A stretch of 64,000 nucleotides of DNA from Phorcus lineatus (GCA_921293015.1 OV121085.1:14905731-14969730), one strand, 5' to 3'; counted from the first letter of the stretch, positions 1 through 13,205 are shown. Numbers and translations are program-made. Notes: generated from the letters alone by a model not told the origin.

Positions 1-520
1 GAACCTAAATCAGCTTAAAGAAAATAAAATCTGTTATTATCCTTTTGAATCGGACATACAAAGGACATGAGTAATTAGATTAGATTTTTACTCCACACAT
101 TCGATTCTTAGTCTCCTTTTCATGACTAATTGCTCTTCAGAAGTGATGCTCACTTTGAAAAAAAACTTCTTCCTCATTTTAGATGAAAGCATAAAACTAT
201 TAAGGATCTAAATGCGACCTTTGCTTTTTAATCAAGTCGAAACAAATGTTTTAAGAAAAGATCAGGTTCTGCATTATCTTGTTGCCAACAGCATGTTGTG
301 GTGAACTTACGTTAATGTGTATAAAATCATTAAAATGAAATAGTGAAGTTAGTAGCATGGCAATGAGAAGCAGATACTGCATAATCAGAATCCGTACACC
401 TTGCTTTTCAATCAATAAAAAAACTTTGGATAGAGACAAGATCATCACAAAAGAATACTCATGGAAAAGTTCATTTCAGTTTTTTGCAAAATTAATGTTG
501 GTACTTGACCAATTTGTCTG
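1..520. other. AT-rich stretch, nothing recognised
   Basis: Short open frames here have no recognisable motif, no repeat partner elsewhere in the window and AT-rich composition typical of chance frames. I see no gene. Confidence 0.5.
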
Positions 521-664
521 GATATGTAATGCCTTTCTTTCAGTCTTTCCCCTCATCCTATCGATCCCTTGTCCCCTTGATCTGTCCACTCTCTTTTGGA
601 TGCTTGTCATCCACGTGTTTAATAACTGAAATAATGTTCAAAGCACGTTAAACTCCAACTCATT
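521..664 (+). repeat. SINE-B, 3' fragment
   Basis: This matches the 3' half of the longer copies at 17.3 and 44.2 kb: a CTTTCTTTC/CTTTCCCCTC pyrimidine stretch, then CTCTTTTGGATGCTTGTC, GTTTAATAACTGAAAT, CAAAGCACGTTAAAC and a decayed ACTC tail. The 5' half is absent, as expected for a 5'-truncated retrotransposed copy. The open frame across it is a shadow of the repeat. Confidence 0.85.
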
Positions 665-1015
665 CACTAATTCGTTTTCAATATGACATGTCTGACATGG
701 TTTATTTTGAAATTGATGGACATAATAAAAGGCATTATACCGTTTTTTAAAATTAAAAGGTAAAGATGTCAACATACAAATAACGTTTTTATAAATGCTA
801 TTTTGTAAAAATACGTTTTCATTTTCATGTATGCGTTCTAGCATCACGAAAACTTGAAATATTCGGTGTTGTCACTTTTGAACTCGAAGATATTTAAATG
901 AAACCAGAAACTTCTTCCAATTTGAAAGAATGATAATTGACTCACTTTTCATTCGAATAGTTTGCTTTTGATAATAATTCGTTATTATCCGATATAAAAC
1001 ACACACAATCATTTC

Positions 1016-1445
1016 GTGAAATTGTGCAGCAATTGATAAAAAGATGTTTCTTTTCCACAATGATTAATAGTCGCAAAGAACTTGAAAGAGACAGAGAAGT
1101 TGCGTTTTAATGCAAGACGTCTTTCAACTGAACTTAAATTGTGAAATTCGATATGATTATCTGATACAAAGCAAAATATAATGGTTTTGGGAAGCAAATA
1201 ACATTTTAAAATATTAAACTTGAACTTACTGATATTTTCAAATTGATCTTGGTCATTTATGTCTAATGAATAAGAAACTTTAAATCAGGAACAAAGGCTT
1301 AACATAATCAAGCGTACAATTGTGACTCTTAAACAGAAAGATAGTTTTAATCCTGATCAATGTTATTCGAGTTCAAGAGCTCATAAACTCATTTGTGTGT
1401 CCTATGATCACATACGGTATGATTTTTGAAAATTAACTGAAAATG
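1016..1445. repeat. Diverged copy of block B
   Basis: Blocks of identity match 16.5-16.85 kb and 25.8-26.1 kb: GATGTTTCTTTT, an AATAGTC..CAAAGAACTTGAAAG stretch, ACAAAGGCTTAACATAATC and CCTATGATCACATA. Indels lie between the matches. It is the oldest-looking of the three block B copies and shows no conserved open frame. Confidence 0.7.
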
Positions 1446-4400
1446 TAAATTATTTACTTGGATGATGTCTTTTAATCTCCATTTGCTCAAGATGAAATGG
1501 CATTTGTTCTGAAAATCATAACCTGGATGATGTTATTACAATTATTTACCTCAAGGATGAGATCAACCGTTTCACTGCAATCTTTATCCTCCGTGGCACA
1601 TTCGTCTTTTGATGAGAGGGCTCACAAAGCCCAGAAAATATCCGTAAAACGTTTAGAAGCCCTCACTGCTGGCTTACTAAGCTTTTTTTTTATCTTGTAA
1701 TGTCTCTCTTCCAGTATCTTTTAATCCAAGAGAGGTGCCTTAAGGTGAAAAATTTAGTGATAAATGAACTGGATAATAACTGTTATTAACAAACAGCTAA
1801 TGTTTTAGTGAAAGACCATCTTGAACATAACGGCTACATCAGCGTATTTTAATCCCCTGAGCAACTTCCAAATACCCTTATCTCTTTCTGGCCAAATGCC
1901 TTGTATGGCTGGTGTCTTAACATTCGTTACTATTTACACCTGTTGTTTTGTCGACTCTCTTTGATAAAAGTGAAAATATCGTTGGCAAGCTTTTATCAAC
2001 TTGTGAATATATATTTGATATACTTAAATAAATTAATGAAAAATTATTGAAAATGCATAGGCATTTAACTACGGCATTTTTCGATTTCACAGCAAAGACA
2101 TCCTCTAATATATGTGTTGGTCTCAGTGATACATATTTCAAGAATTCATAACATCTTGACAACACTTAAATAATGCACTGCAATTTGCCCTTTTTTCTGT
2201 TAATGAAGTCATAATTGTTATATGCCCATTGGTGTGTCATATCCAACAATTCACTGCTGAAACGAAAACACAAAAAACCAGAAATATTTTAGCAAATCTG
2301 AGAGAAGCTTTTGTCACTCACGTACGTTTACAAAACATAAAAATATTAATCTAAGATTGGGATCGAGATTACTCAAGAGAAATGAACGTATTTATTAAGC
2401 AATATTTGCTTATCTACGTAACACTTTTCAAAAACTACAGACACGATATGAATCTAGCAAAAAACGTGATGTAAATGCCGTTCAAAGCAACAACATTGTG
2501 TAAACAAATCCGAAGATTTATTTTCAGGAATGATTAATATTTAGGAAAAAACTGATATTAAAATTACACATGTCAGTCTATTTACCGAAAAGTAATTTAA
2601 ATTCAGTAAAGATTACAAAACAAATTCTGTTACCAAACATATGTGCAGCAGCAAAAAAGTTCCTTTTTTATAACCTCTTCTATAAAAAGCACATGAATAA
2701 AGTAGGTTTTATACAAATTCAATTTAAATTCCCTCAAAACCATAGGAAATGTGATAGTGAGTGCATATATTTTGCTTGCAGGTTTCAAAAAACAATTTTG
2801 AAATATGATATATCAAATATAGCTAAAAGAAATAGTAAATGAAAATGTCATTGCCACTTCTAAAATATGCTCTGCTTAGAAATGATGTTTTCTTAATCTG
2901 ATATGAAAGCAGGAAATGCTTTAAAGGTCTGTATGGAATATTTTTTATTTCAAGAAATCAGGCTCAACATATTTTATAGTATCTGATGATACACAGTTAA
3001 GGTTCTGACGCTCTTGTCACCCTGCTGTCTGGGTCGAAATGTAAATTCATGCGAAAAAACAAACTTATCATTTTTCGACAGAATTGATGAATACATATAA
3101 ATGGATGTTCACAGAAAAAATTGCTCAAACCCTAAACTTCTGTGTCAAATCCATTTTTTGCATTTTTGGGGAGAATGCTTAAATAAGATAATCACGTACC
3201 GTTGCCACTGATCGGTGTCACGTTACACTGAGGTCTAATAACTGCTCACATTTTATGATAGTCATCACCTCTAAGGCAAAAAGATTTAGAACCACCCCAT
3301 AAAACTCGTCCATAGATACCATTACTAAGAGATTCACCCTATTGCCTGCATTTTAAACAATGTCATTCCACAAACCAGACAGATGGGCATTAATTGGACA
3401 AAGCCAAGAACAATGGTATTTTATCCAAATGAAAGCTGATATCGGGTTGGTTCAGACCATCACCAACGTCATGTTGGTCATATCAAAGCGAGGTCAAGTG
3501 CATGAAAGATGCTCATCAATGCTGCATTATTGACATCCAGGGATACCGTAGACAAAATAGAGCTTATAATTGCTCAATGGACTATATTGACAACACAACT
3601 TTGACAAATAGCTAATACTGTCATATGACTTTAAAGCTTTAGCGTAAAAAGTTCTTTTTCTTAACTGTAAATTGTTTTGTTAGAGCCCTTACATATTGTG
3701 TTGAGTTTCTTTTGTCTTTAGGTTTATTTGATACAGGAACTGGTATAAGCTTATTTGCACTTTGACAGTATATTTCATTTATTTAAAACGATGAAATAAA
3801 GATTTGTTTTCATATATGAATACATAAATAAAGAAAAGCAGGCACAAATCCATAAAGAGAGATATAATATCAAAACACATTTATATATTATACTTCCTGT
3901 TTGATGCATTCAAAAGGAGTCTGCCACCATCAGTTCAAAACATATACTGCTACATAGTCAGAGTGCCATTAAAATGTATTAACAATACACATATACTAAT
4001 TGTTTATACTTCCTTATTTAGAATTTTCTCTCAATTGTACTTTACAATTTGAACAGGACTATTTCAACATAATGTATGTTTTATATTTAAAATTACATAT
4101 TATGCAAAAAGCAAGCCGCTTGCCTCCTACAACTGTTTTCAGTGCATTACAGAAAATCGATCTGCATTTTTGAAAGATAAACATTTTGAATTGACGGTAC
4201 CAATTATAGTTGTTAACGTCGTCTTTTGATTTTGATTTGACTTTTTTATTGAGTTGATTTGACGTCTGCGTCAATAGAAACATTTTATTTTGATATTGCA
4301 ATTTTAGAATCATGTCCAATCTAATATTTCAATTTCTTATCTAACCAACTTGGCATTAGCCTTTAAATTCGCTAGTCAATTCAACTTGAGCTTAAAGCAT

Positions 4401-4897
4401 CAAATTAAAATAGTCACCTCACACAGATGATAAACTTTTTATACCTTTATACTCTTTTCGTTGAAGCCAGACTTTCTCTTATTACACTCGGCCTCGATCC
4501 TTCAAATTGATGAAAGATGGCAGATATTTTTTACAGGTAGAACTATATCTGATTCATTCTTTTAAATAGTTATGATTCTACTCTCCGTGAGTTTAATTAA
4601 TTTATTCTAATGCCGTCTCATAACCAATGGCAATTATCTGTGTCAAGTCGATGACCTATAAGAACCTATAAGGGTAGTTCTTTTCCGAATCCAAACCACA
4701 GAGATAGTTCCCTCAAAGACAGGCCTGTTCAGACAGAAGATTGTATGAGGGCTTCCAATTACCAAGAAAATTATTTTGTGATGACAGTTATCAATCAAAT
4801 GACCCTTTGACAAAAACTTTATGTATTTGGGCTTCTCGTATGTCCCGTATGTTACACAACACTAACACATCCTTTTCAATGTTTCACTTGTCTTCAT
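1446..4897. other. Long AT-rich stretch, no gene supported
   Basis: I found no repeat partner, splice-flanked exon or transposase motif. One 57-codon frame at 3360-3533 (+) reads more like protein than its surroundings and is discussed in the findings. It lacks a convincing acceptor and is not called a gene. Confidence 0.45.
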
Positions 4898-5213
4898 TCT
4901 TTAACATTGGCGTTCGGCTTCGGATCAGGAGGTCCGTGGTTCGAATCCCGCCAGGGGCTCGGCAACTTTGTCTGCAGTAGAGAACTGTTCTACACGCAGT
5001 CAGGTTTGGGTGCAATGCTACACTGAAATTCAGTGCAGTACCACCCATGGTTCGCTAGTTCCAGCCGATGCTCGCAGGTTTCACCGCAATGCATAGCCAC
5101 AATGGTGTTGCGGGCTTTCTCCCTGCAATAATACTAGCAGCCGCGATATAAGTGAAATAATCTTGAAAGCGGCGTTAAACACCAAAACTCACCTCACCTC
5201 ATCTTTAACATTG
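4898..5213 (+). repeat. SINE-A copy with 12-bp target duplication
   Basis: A tRNA-derived SINE lies at 4910-5201, flanked by perfect TCTTTAACATTG duplications at 4898-4909 and 5202-5213. The 5' end is truncated, so the A-box half of the tRNA head is missing. The B-box GGTTCGAATCC, the middle domain (GTTCGCTAGTTCCAGCC, CGCAGGTTTCACCGCAATGC) and the tail GCGGCGTTAAACACC plus CTCACCTCACCTC remain. The clean duplication and low divergence suggest a fairly recent LINE-driven insertion. Confidence 0.95.
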
Positions 5214-5605
5214 CACATTTGGGACGTTTGTGACTTACGATTGTTCTTCAGCTGCATAGCTGCTAGCTGATAAGCAGGCAAGATTATAAGGTGAATTTGT
5301 TTACGTTCAGCACATTATTGAAATAGGGTGATTAAAGTATATTTCCCAAATGTTTTGATTTCGTTTTTTTAGTCTTAATTTTCAGATACACAAACATGTG
5401 ATAAAATATTTCATTACTATTGATTGAAATACATATTTTAATATCACTTAGGACTTATAAAATTAACTTCAGTACTTCAAATTTGTTACTTCGTTAAATA
5501 TTGTTTGTTTCGAATACACATTTTTAAAACAAACTTTAATGCAAATTACTGTAGAGTTCTGTATCTATTCCATCTCTTGCCAGCGGTCTTTGAACCGATA
5601 ACTAT
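5214..5605. other. Unassigned AT-rich spacer
   Basis: No repeat partner, motif or supported coding frame was seen. Confidence 0.4.
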
Positions 5606-5800
5606 CTTAAATAACAAACACGCAAACAAAATGAGCTCTTTGTGTTCCTCCTTTTATTTGAAGGCAAATCTCTCATCATTTACAGAGGAGTGTCATTTTC
5701 AAATTGGAATTGGTCTCAAGAAAGATAACATGTCCAATGCATTATACATCAAAGTGAGCGAAAGAAATCAAGTATTTTATTAAACACGAGAGCACTTTCC
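5606..5800. repeat. Block E, copy 1 of 4
   Basis: A ~110-bp core recurs at 13.03, 33.07 and 38.53 kb. It runs TTTGAAGGCAAATCTCTC, then ACAGAGGAGTGTCATTTTC, AAATTGGAATTGG, and ends GCATTATACATCAAAG. This copy is open in one forward frame (residues HFQIGIGLKKDNMSNALYIK), but copy 2 has stops in that frame. The core holds a TATA-like stretch and a TCF/LEF-like ATCAAAG. Its role is unknown. Confidence 0.7.
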
Positions 5801-6816
5801 ATTGCCACTTGATAATTGTTTTTGTTTGAAACATCAAGATCTAATGGGACATTCAGCTGTTATATAATAAAATTAGGGCTTTGAATTTTTTCTTTGTTTT
5901 TATAACATTTCGAAAAATGAAAAAAATTCCTATTAACTTGATGAAGACTTAACATTCTTAAGCTTTTAAATCTAGTTGTCCACACCATTTAATCACAGAT
6001 AATCAATTGAAAAGTAACTCAACAAAAAACCCACGTAAAATGTTAAGATAATTGAAAGCCCAAACCAGTATAAGATTATAACGTCAGTCACCAAGAGAAG
6101 CCTTGGGAAAAGTATTTTGTTCGAGTACATATTATATATGGTACAATGAAAGTTCTGACAGAATGTAAAAATTTCAAAACTTCTTTTAAGTGATAGCTTT
6201 TGAAGGGCAATCAGTATTTTTGTCCGAGTCACAAAAGAGTCATAAGCTATTAAAAACAATAGATTGTAATCAAGTGTTTAAACACTTTCAATTCAAAGAT
6301 TCATTTCTGCCTTGGTTTGTGAATACATTCTTGACTGCGTTTTATCCCTCGGTTAAATATTGGCTGCAAGTATATTCCTAAATTACCAATAGCCATGTAG
6401 ACAATTGTATTACGTCTAGAAGAAGCTATCGTCATTTATATAAAATGATCAACATAAGAAGTTGATATATGAGATGGTATGATAGTCCAAGACATTTTGT
6501 AACAATACAATGATAATTAATGTCATATATACAATATCCTCTGATACTCGGCTATCAAGTAATAAATAGTCACAATGACGATATTATATCATATGTCTAA
6601 GCAATTCAATTCAATTTATATCATTGTACATTTATGAGAGATAACATACAAATTCAAACATTTTAGTTTTAAAAAATCAAATGGTATTCAGCTAAACACC
6701 CAGATTTCCATATAATAAATTTATATATTAATTCTCATTCACCTGAAAAGAATATTTTCTTTAACAAAATCAAATAGCCCCATGAAATTAACATTTATTT
6801 CAATATGCATCCAGAG
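5801..6816. other. Unassigned AT-rich spacer
   Basis: Only short chance frames are present. I recognise no gene or repeat. Confidence 0.4.
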
Positions 6817-7058
6817 TATTTCACTTATATCACAGCTGCTAGTATTGGTGCAGGGGAAAGCCCACAACACCATTGACGCTATCCGTTGTGGTAAAACCTG
6901 CGACCTATGGATGATACTGCACTAAAAGTCAGTGAAGCATTGCACCCAAACCTTACGTATGTTGATCAGTTCTCAACTCCAACGCCCTGTCAGGATTCAA
7001 ACCCCGGACCTCTTGATCCAAAACCGAACGCCCTAATAACTGCGCTATCCCGACACCT
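6817..7058 (-). repeat. SINE-A, diverged reverse copy
   Basis: The reverse complement carries the SINE-A order: A-box-like GGGATAGCGCAGTTATTAGG near 7058, a diverged B-box (the plus strand reads GGATTCAAACCCC), the middle domain, and the 3' part ATATAAGTGAAATACT. It is visibly more diverged than the 4.9 and 42.2 kb copies and lacks the terminal GCGGCGTTAAAC part. The overlapping open frames are repeat shadows. Confidence 0.85.
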
Positions 7059-7379
7059 GCTAGTTTTGAAGGGCCTCCTTTATCTGAGTGGGAGTGAATA
7101 AAATCAATTGATATAGTATAGCTCGGAAGGGGTTTTAACAACACAAATTGATATGAATCGGAACTAAATCGTCATTTGGTTTTTAACCGTTATCTTGTCA
7201 TGATTTTGCCAGTATGAATGGACATAACCGTTTATTGTGTCAGTGTTAACAATCGATGTTATGAGTAGAATTTCCCCATGACATTGTAGCAATTTTTTTT
7301 CTTTTGTATTTTGTTTGCTCTCATACAAGAAATGCTTCAAGTGGAACATAATTTATATGAAAGTAGTCAAAATAGTTGT
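7059..7379. other. Unassigned spacer
   Basis: Nothing recognised. Confidence 0.35.
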
Positions 7380-8100
7380 TGAGAAAGAAAATAACAAATA
7401 ATATCTTGAAAATGTTATTTATCTTGAATGGATAATAAGAAAGAACATACAAAAATGATTTCTGAAGATGTGTGAAAACACAGCTAATGCTAATGGCTAT
7501 GTTAAATAATTTATTGGTGTCACTTGTTGATTTGAAAACTCTAAAGCTTTAATGCAGATGATGTTGCAAAGTCTTGAAATTAAAAAAACAACTTAAAAAA
7601 TTATACTTATAAACGTGAATACTGATCGGAATAAATTGTCGAGAAAAGAAAAGATGTGGAAAGAAAATAACAAATGACTTCTTGAAAATGTTATCCATCT
7701 TGAATGGATGTTGACTGGATGTTTAATATGAAAACAACCAAAACATTTCTTGAAAATATTATTTATCTTGAACGGACATTGAACGGATCTTGAGAAAGAG
7801 GATAACAAATGATTTCTTGAAAATGTTATTTATCTTGAACGGACGTTAAATGATATGGTTGTTTAGACAGAAAACCCCCAAATGATTTCTTGAAAATGTT
7901 ATTTATCTTGAATGGTCGATAAATGGATGTGTGAAAAGACAGCTAATGCTACTAATGGCTATGCTACATATTTATTGGTGAATTCAAATACTCTCAAGCT
8001 TTAATGCAGGTGATGTTGAAAAGTCTTGAAATTTTCACAAGAATTAACTGATTATACACATAAACGTGAATACTGATCGGAATAAATTGGTGAGAATACT
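7380..8100. repeat. Nested direct-repeat cluster
   Basis: A ~45-bp motif (AAATGATTTCTTGAAAATG, then TTATTTATCTTGAACGGAC) occurs at about 7395, 7670, 7745, 7808 and 7885. A longer segment, with GTGTGAAAA.ACAGCTAATGC, AAGCTTTAATGCAG.TGATG and AAACGTGAATACTGATCGG, is duplicated at 7470-7640 and 7930-8090, enclosing the short units. A single diverged unit lies at about 35.82 kb. No coding content is seen. Confidence 0.85.
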
Positions 8101-8129
8101 TAATGTCCTCCTCTTAAGTGTTCAAGAGA

Positions 8130-8885
8130 CGTGTTTATGAGTGATCAAATAATACCATGACACTTAGTGACGACATTTACAGTCAGAAGTCTTCCCAGAC
8201 ATTGTATTATGTCTGTAAATGTCTCTAGCTAACATTTGATAGGTTCGGAGATCAGGAGAGCAAGAAGTTTTTATCGTCAACTCTCGGTGCTAGAACCACA
8301 TTGTAATTAAGATATATCAATTACGATTTCTAGCTTTTTCGTTTATAACGTTTATTAGTTATCCACCAGAAAGCTACTTATTCTTTTACATCCGTAATGC
8401 TCCCTTCATAAGAACGAATTTTGTGTAGAATAGTATTTCGTACGTATTAGCTTACTTCATTAGGGATGTCCATTCTTTGTGCCCACCAAATTGCCATATA
8501 TAATTCTACGTCCTAAGGATACACATTAAAATATATTTATCGAATGTTATAAAAGTGAACCTGATATTCATTTACTCTAAAGAACAGACACTGTCTCACC
8601 GATTTTAGTTAACTGAATGATTCAGAGCCGACTTCCGTTTGAACTCGTATCTGAAAACCGAATCAGTCCATAATCATGACATAGCTGTCAATAGTGGAAT
8701 CTACACGATACAGTTATTTGTCTTTTACCTTCTGATATCATTTCCTGCGTTAGAGTATGTGACATATTGCAGAGAAACGATGGACCAAGTTTAATCATTA
8801 TCTTTGAAAAATATGCCATATCCCAAAAAGCATAGTTTTCATTAAATGTCATTGTTTCATTATACTGCAACGGGGTTCAATTGAT
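8130..8885. repeat. Diverged copy of block A
   Basis: This shares TGTCTCACCGATTTTAGTTAA, CTGTCAATAGTGGAATC, a TTGTCTTTTACCTTCTGATATCATTT-like stretch and AACGATGGAC with block A at 15.1-15.3, 19.8-20.0 and 36.74-36.95 kb. A minus-strand frame of about 40 codons aligns without indels to the 15.2 and 20.0 kb copies, but I cannot bound it with consistent splice sites. Confidence 0.65.
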
Positions 8886-9299
8886 ACTCATGCATGAATA
8901 TCACAAAATTCTCAAGCTAGTGAAGTTTTTATGGTGACTTTGAATCCTTCTGATTTTTGTATATTTCCTCAGACTATATCCTATCTGTAGTAGCCAATAT
9001 AGGCTATATCCAGTTTGAGGATGGTGGGTGCAGTTATACAGAATATTTCACAATTACAAAGAATTTGAAAAGAAGTCAAAATGTCATGGCGATCTTGAAA
9101 ATAAGATGAAGGTCAACATGATGTACTGGCACCTGGGAGAGCCGTCTTCAAAGACATATGACTTTTTAAAATTCAAATGCATTAGATTATAGCATATTAT
9201 GTTGACCAGAATCCTGACATATACATAATTCACCGTTTCACGTTGCGTGAGGTAACAACGAAAATATAATGCATATTCGATTCTTAGGATCAGAACTAT
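8886..9299. other. Unassigned spacer
   Basis: No gene or window-internal repeat is recognised before the start of block C. Confidence 0.35.
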
Positions 9300-11580
9300 G
9301 TGCCATGAGTAACTCATGACCTCCTGTATGGGTGCACAACCTTTATCATTCACTTGAACTTCTGAAACTCATCCAACTGTGTGCATCAAGGCGGAATCGT
9401 TCATTATTCTTTAGGGCATCTTGAAGTAAACTTCACAAAGCGCAGATTATACTCTGGACAAGACTACTGGCGATGGCTTACAACAGTAGGCGTTCTGGTA
9501 AACTCAAATATGAAATAAACACAGTAGTAATTGCATTTAATGGAATACACTTTGTGGTTTTATTTGCGTGCATTCATTTTACATGTCACGTTTGATCTAG
9601 TTTGACTTTTAAGGTAAATTTCCATCATGAATATTAGCAGTATATTTGTTGTTTATTTTGCTTTTAGCTAAAGACACTGGTGACAAACCATTTCTATTGC
9701 TTTGAAAACTACAAATTGAGATTAAAAGGATTGGGCAAAGCTGGAGATGTGATGCTGACAGCCGGATGTTGCATGAATCTTACAATTACAGAAACAAGTA
9801 ACGTTTTTAGAGATGGTTTATTGTCTGACATAAGGAGATTGTCGACATAAGTTATTTGAATGCTCACAACAAATGGTAAGTTGAGACTAGTTTATTTATT
9901 TATTTTGTTGCCTTGATGTGATAAATACTCCATGTTATTCAAATACCTGCACATTGCTGTAGCTGGCATATTCCTGCATATGTCTTTTATCTGACACCTT
10001 GTGATATTAAGTATCGTCAGGTTGTTGGTGAGTGATATAGGTATCCTGCAGGGAATATAAGGACTTAATTCTTAATAAGTAGAATAGAGTAGAATTGATG
10101 CAAATTAAATTTTATGTTTGGTTGTTTTAATTTAACAAAAAGAAGCCACTAATTGAGAATCACTTATAGTAAAAACTGTGGTTCATGTCTATTGAGTAGA
10201 TGTAATAACTTTTATAGAAATCCTTACTACACTTTCAATTGTCTTCATAAAACATATCCGATACTGTGTAACATTATAGCACTCACTCAGGTCAGCAGTT
10301 TATTAAGATATTTGCAGGATTGGTAACATTTCCATTAATTATTTTTTCAAGTAATAGTTTTCGAGATCTTTCATGTAATCTTTATTAAGATTTCAGTTGG
10401 CTTTACAATAAAGAAAATAGGAAATGTATATGAATTTCTTCATCATACCAACTTCTAAAAAGAGGCTTTTCAATACTTAAACGTTTATTCTAGATAAACC
10501 AATGCATTATGAAATGGCAAAAGTCAAATTTAATGTGTTTAAGAAAGTAATCCTCATCAGCTTTTCAAATGTACGAGTAGTGTTTTATGAAAAAATATAG
10601 TTTTCATTATTTTGCACTATCCTTGAAACCTAATCTACCTGTGCAATCTTACTATTCCTGTTTAGTTCTTATCACTATCATGTCGTTATTTACAATACAT
10701 TGCCTTGGTAGTTGTAGATCATCAAAGTTGATTGCTGTCACTACATAAGATGACTTGACATATTATCCTTAGATTTATTTTTTATTTTGAATTATTTCGG
10801 AAGGTTGCTTTTCCTTCTTTTCAATGCAGAACTAAATGGAAAAAAAACCTATCACACTTGGTAATCAAAAGTTCTTAACTTTACTTATTTTATAAAATGG
10901 TTAATGGTTAACAAAAATACATAGTTGGAGCTCATGTCATTTAATTCAGCCAGTTGTAGTCAAGAGTTGCATATCAAATCTTAGTCGGCAATTTTTCTGG
11001 ACAAAAGACTAAATACATACTAATATAGGTGTATCTTCAGGGCTGGAAAAGTAAACACAATATTCTTTGGGAGATATATGCTTTCGGTTTTATGATAACA
11101 TTGGATTGTGTCATTAATTATGGCTTGATTACAAAAGTAAATATTATGTCTTTCTGAAGAAAGAACAAACAATTGAAATCGAATTTGTATTGTGTAATAA
11201 TTTTATAATGTCCACCTTACCATTGAACTGTGGTATGTCTGCTGTATGTGATGCATATGAAAGTTTAAGGAACTCACACCTGCCATATCTCAATAATTGT
11301 CAATCATATTTCCGCAAATATCACAAGCTGTTAAAATGTAAAGATGAAAATGTGCTTATGAAAATATCACTCTTTGTTAAACATGCTCTGTCGAAAAGGA
11401 CTTCTACCGTATGTCCGTATATATCTGTGGTTATTATTAAATGATTCTTTCAACATATTGTCTGAATATCATATTTCATTTGCATTCATTGTACATGGGC
11501 CGATGGCCTCCTCAGCGAAATAAACTTCCTTCACTGTCTGCTGACTGTTTGTTTGGCCAAACATAAGGTTCATTAAACAA
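9300..11580. repeat. Block C, copy 1 of 3
   Basis: This is colinear with 39.2-41.6 kb and 51.0-52.55 kb. Shared landmarks in order are TCACTTGAACTTCT, AGGGCATCTTGAAGTAAAC, GGCTTACAACA, TTTGATCTAGTTT, a ...TGCACATTGCTGTAGCTGGC stretch, CATTTATAAGGAT-like sequence and TTATGAAATGGCAAAAGTC. Identity is patchy with many indels, so the duplication is old. No conserved coding frame is evident. Confidence 0.7.
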
Positions 11581-12169
11581 GCAACACTACCGCTCATTTC
11601 ATTTTCATTTTAAGGGGTGTCGTTCATTTGTTATTCTAAGTTATAAGATTCTGTCTGCGTTGACATTTGGATAGGTAAGAGCCGTAGGAAAACGGATGAA
11701 AACAATATGTAATACACTTCTGACGTATTAAAAATAATGAACTGAAATGCATCAACTATAATGTCTTCTATATATTTTCTCGTTGTTATCAGTTTTTTTA
11801 ACAGTGTAGACAAATTCACAAATGTCATATTTGCAGATTACGAAATACGAAGAGAAAATTTTTATTTCCCGTCACCTTTCTTTAACTGAAAGCATAAATT
11901 GACAAAAACAAATTGAAACTGTCATATTTCCTTGAAATGATATATATCTGATAGATAACAGATCGTAGACCAAATTAGAAGTTCAAAAATCAAACCGGCA
12001 TTTCGGCACTACATTTCTAAGTCTACTAAACATTCAGCAATTACATATATTCAATCGTTGTCTGTCTAGTTATTCATTCAATTTAAGTGAAATATTCTAT
12101 TAGATTCATGTACAGAATTAGATTTTCGAACCACTTCAGCATTTCGTAACAACTAATTATAGAAAGTAT
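11581..12169. other. Unassigned spacer
   Basis: Nothing recognised beyond chance open frames. Confidence 0.35.
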
Positions 12170-12523
12170 CAATTATGACATCCTGCTTCGTCAGCGTGAT
12201 TGAATCTGCTGATCGCGCTCCTTCCATATACCCTGATCTCCTTCGAGCCAATTCCCTCGTACGGCTTGCGCGGCTTTATATTCGTGGCTGTGCTCACCTG
12301 ATATTGTTTCAGCCAATGAAATGTCGTAATCAAAGGAGCTTGAAGCTCTTTTGAATTTTCCATCCGGGTTGTGCCGCTGTTGCTGGATGCGAGTAGTCTC
12401 ATTGGCTGGTTAGAAAACTAGCGATACGAGGCTTCTGGCTCAAATGATATCAGGGTATATGGAATGAGCTCGATCAGTGGATTCGATCAGCGGATTCAAT
12501 TACGTAGCAGGTTGCAATTATGT
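12170..12523 (+). mobile_element. MITE-C, complete copy
   Basis: The element spans 12179-12514, with inverted ends CATCCTGCT and CAACCTGCT (reverse complement of the right end). Flanks CAATTATGA and CAATTATGT match at 8 of 9 bases. The interior shows family landmarks also seen at 49.3 and 60.8 kb: ATACCCTGATCTC, CCAATGAAATGTCGT, TCCATCCGGGTTGTGC and GTCTCATTGGCTGG. It is non-coding and non-autonomous. An 8-bp duplication would suit hAT and a 9-bp one other superfamilies, so I leave it unassigned. Confidence 0.9.
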
Positions 12524-13025
12524 CGACACCTAATCAATGGCGGTGGCATGCTTCAAATAATAAAGCACTTCTAATGCTATTTTTGTAACCTTTTTGTTAC
12601 CCTTGTAACTAACGATTATTATAGAGCAGCATGAAAGGCATCTAAGGTCATTAGGAGAATTTGATTAAATTTAAGTCAAGTTGAAAATCGGTTGAATATG
12701 GTTTATTGTGGAAGAGATTTTATTTCCCTTTTTAAGGTCTGATACAGGTAAATAACATTACATTTTTTCCTTAATGTGTATTGAGAATAGCTTAGCAAAT
12801 GAAAAGCCTTTAAGATTTTAATACTTTAAATTGGTGTTTGATTATATATCATTCTTTTAAATCAAAGTTGAATAACATTTATTTAGACGTCCGTTAATGC
12901 AATGTTCTTAAGTCCTTTGACGATCTTTAGGTTTGCTGATGTTGTGAGGGTTACAGCATTCAAAAGAATCTGTTTTACTCTGCTTTGCTGCCTTTCTTTT
13001 TCTTGCCAAATATCTCTGAAAAGAC
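12524..13025. other. Unassigned spacer
   Basis: AT-rich sequence with nothing recognised. Confidence 0.35.
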
Positions 13026-13205
13026 TACAAATGACAAACGCAAAATAGCTCTTTCAACGTTGCCAATTTTATTTGAAAGGAAATTTCTCATCATTAACAG
13101 AGGATTGTCAATTTCAAATTGGACTTGGTCTCAATTAAGATAACACGTCCCATGCATAATACATCAAAGCTAGCAACAGAAAAACAAGAATTTGATTATG
13201 CACAA
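13026..13205. repeat. Block E, copy 2
   Basis: This matches the 5.6 kb core: ATTTGAAAGGAAATTTCTC, ACAGAGGATTGTCA, TTTCAAATTGGACTTGGTC and ATACATCAAAGC. The frame that is open at 5.6 kb has stops here, which argues against simple coding conservation. Confidence 0.75.
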
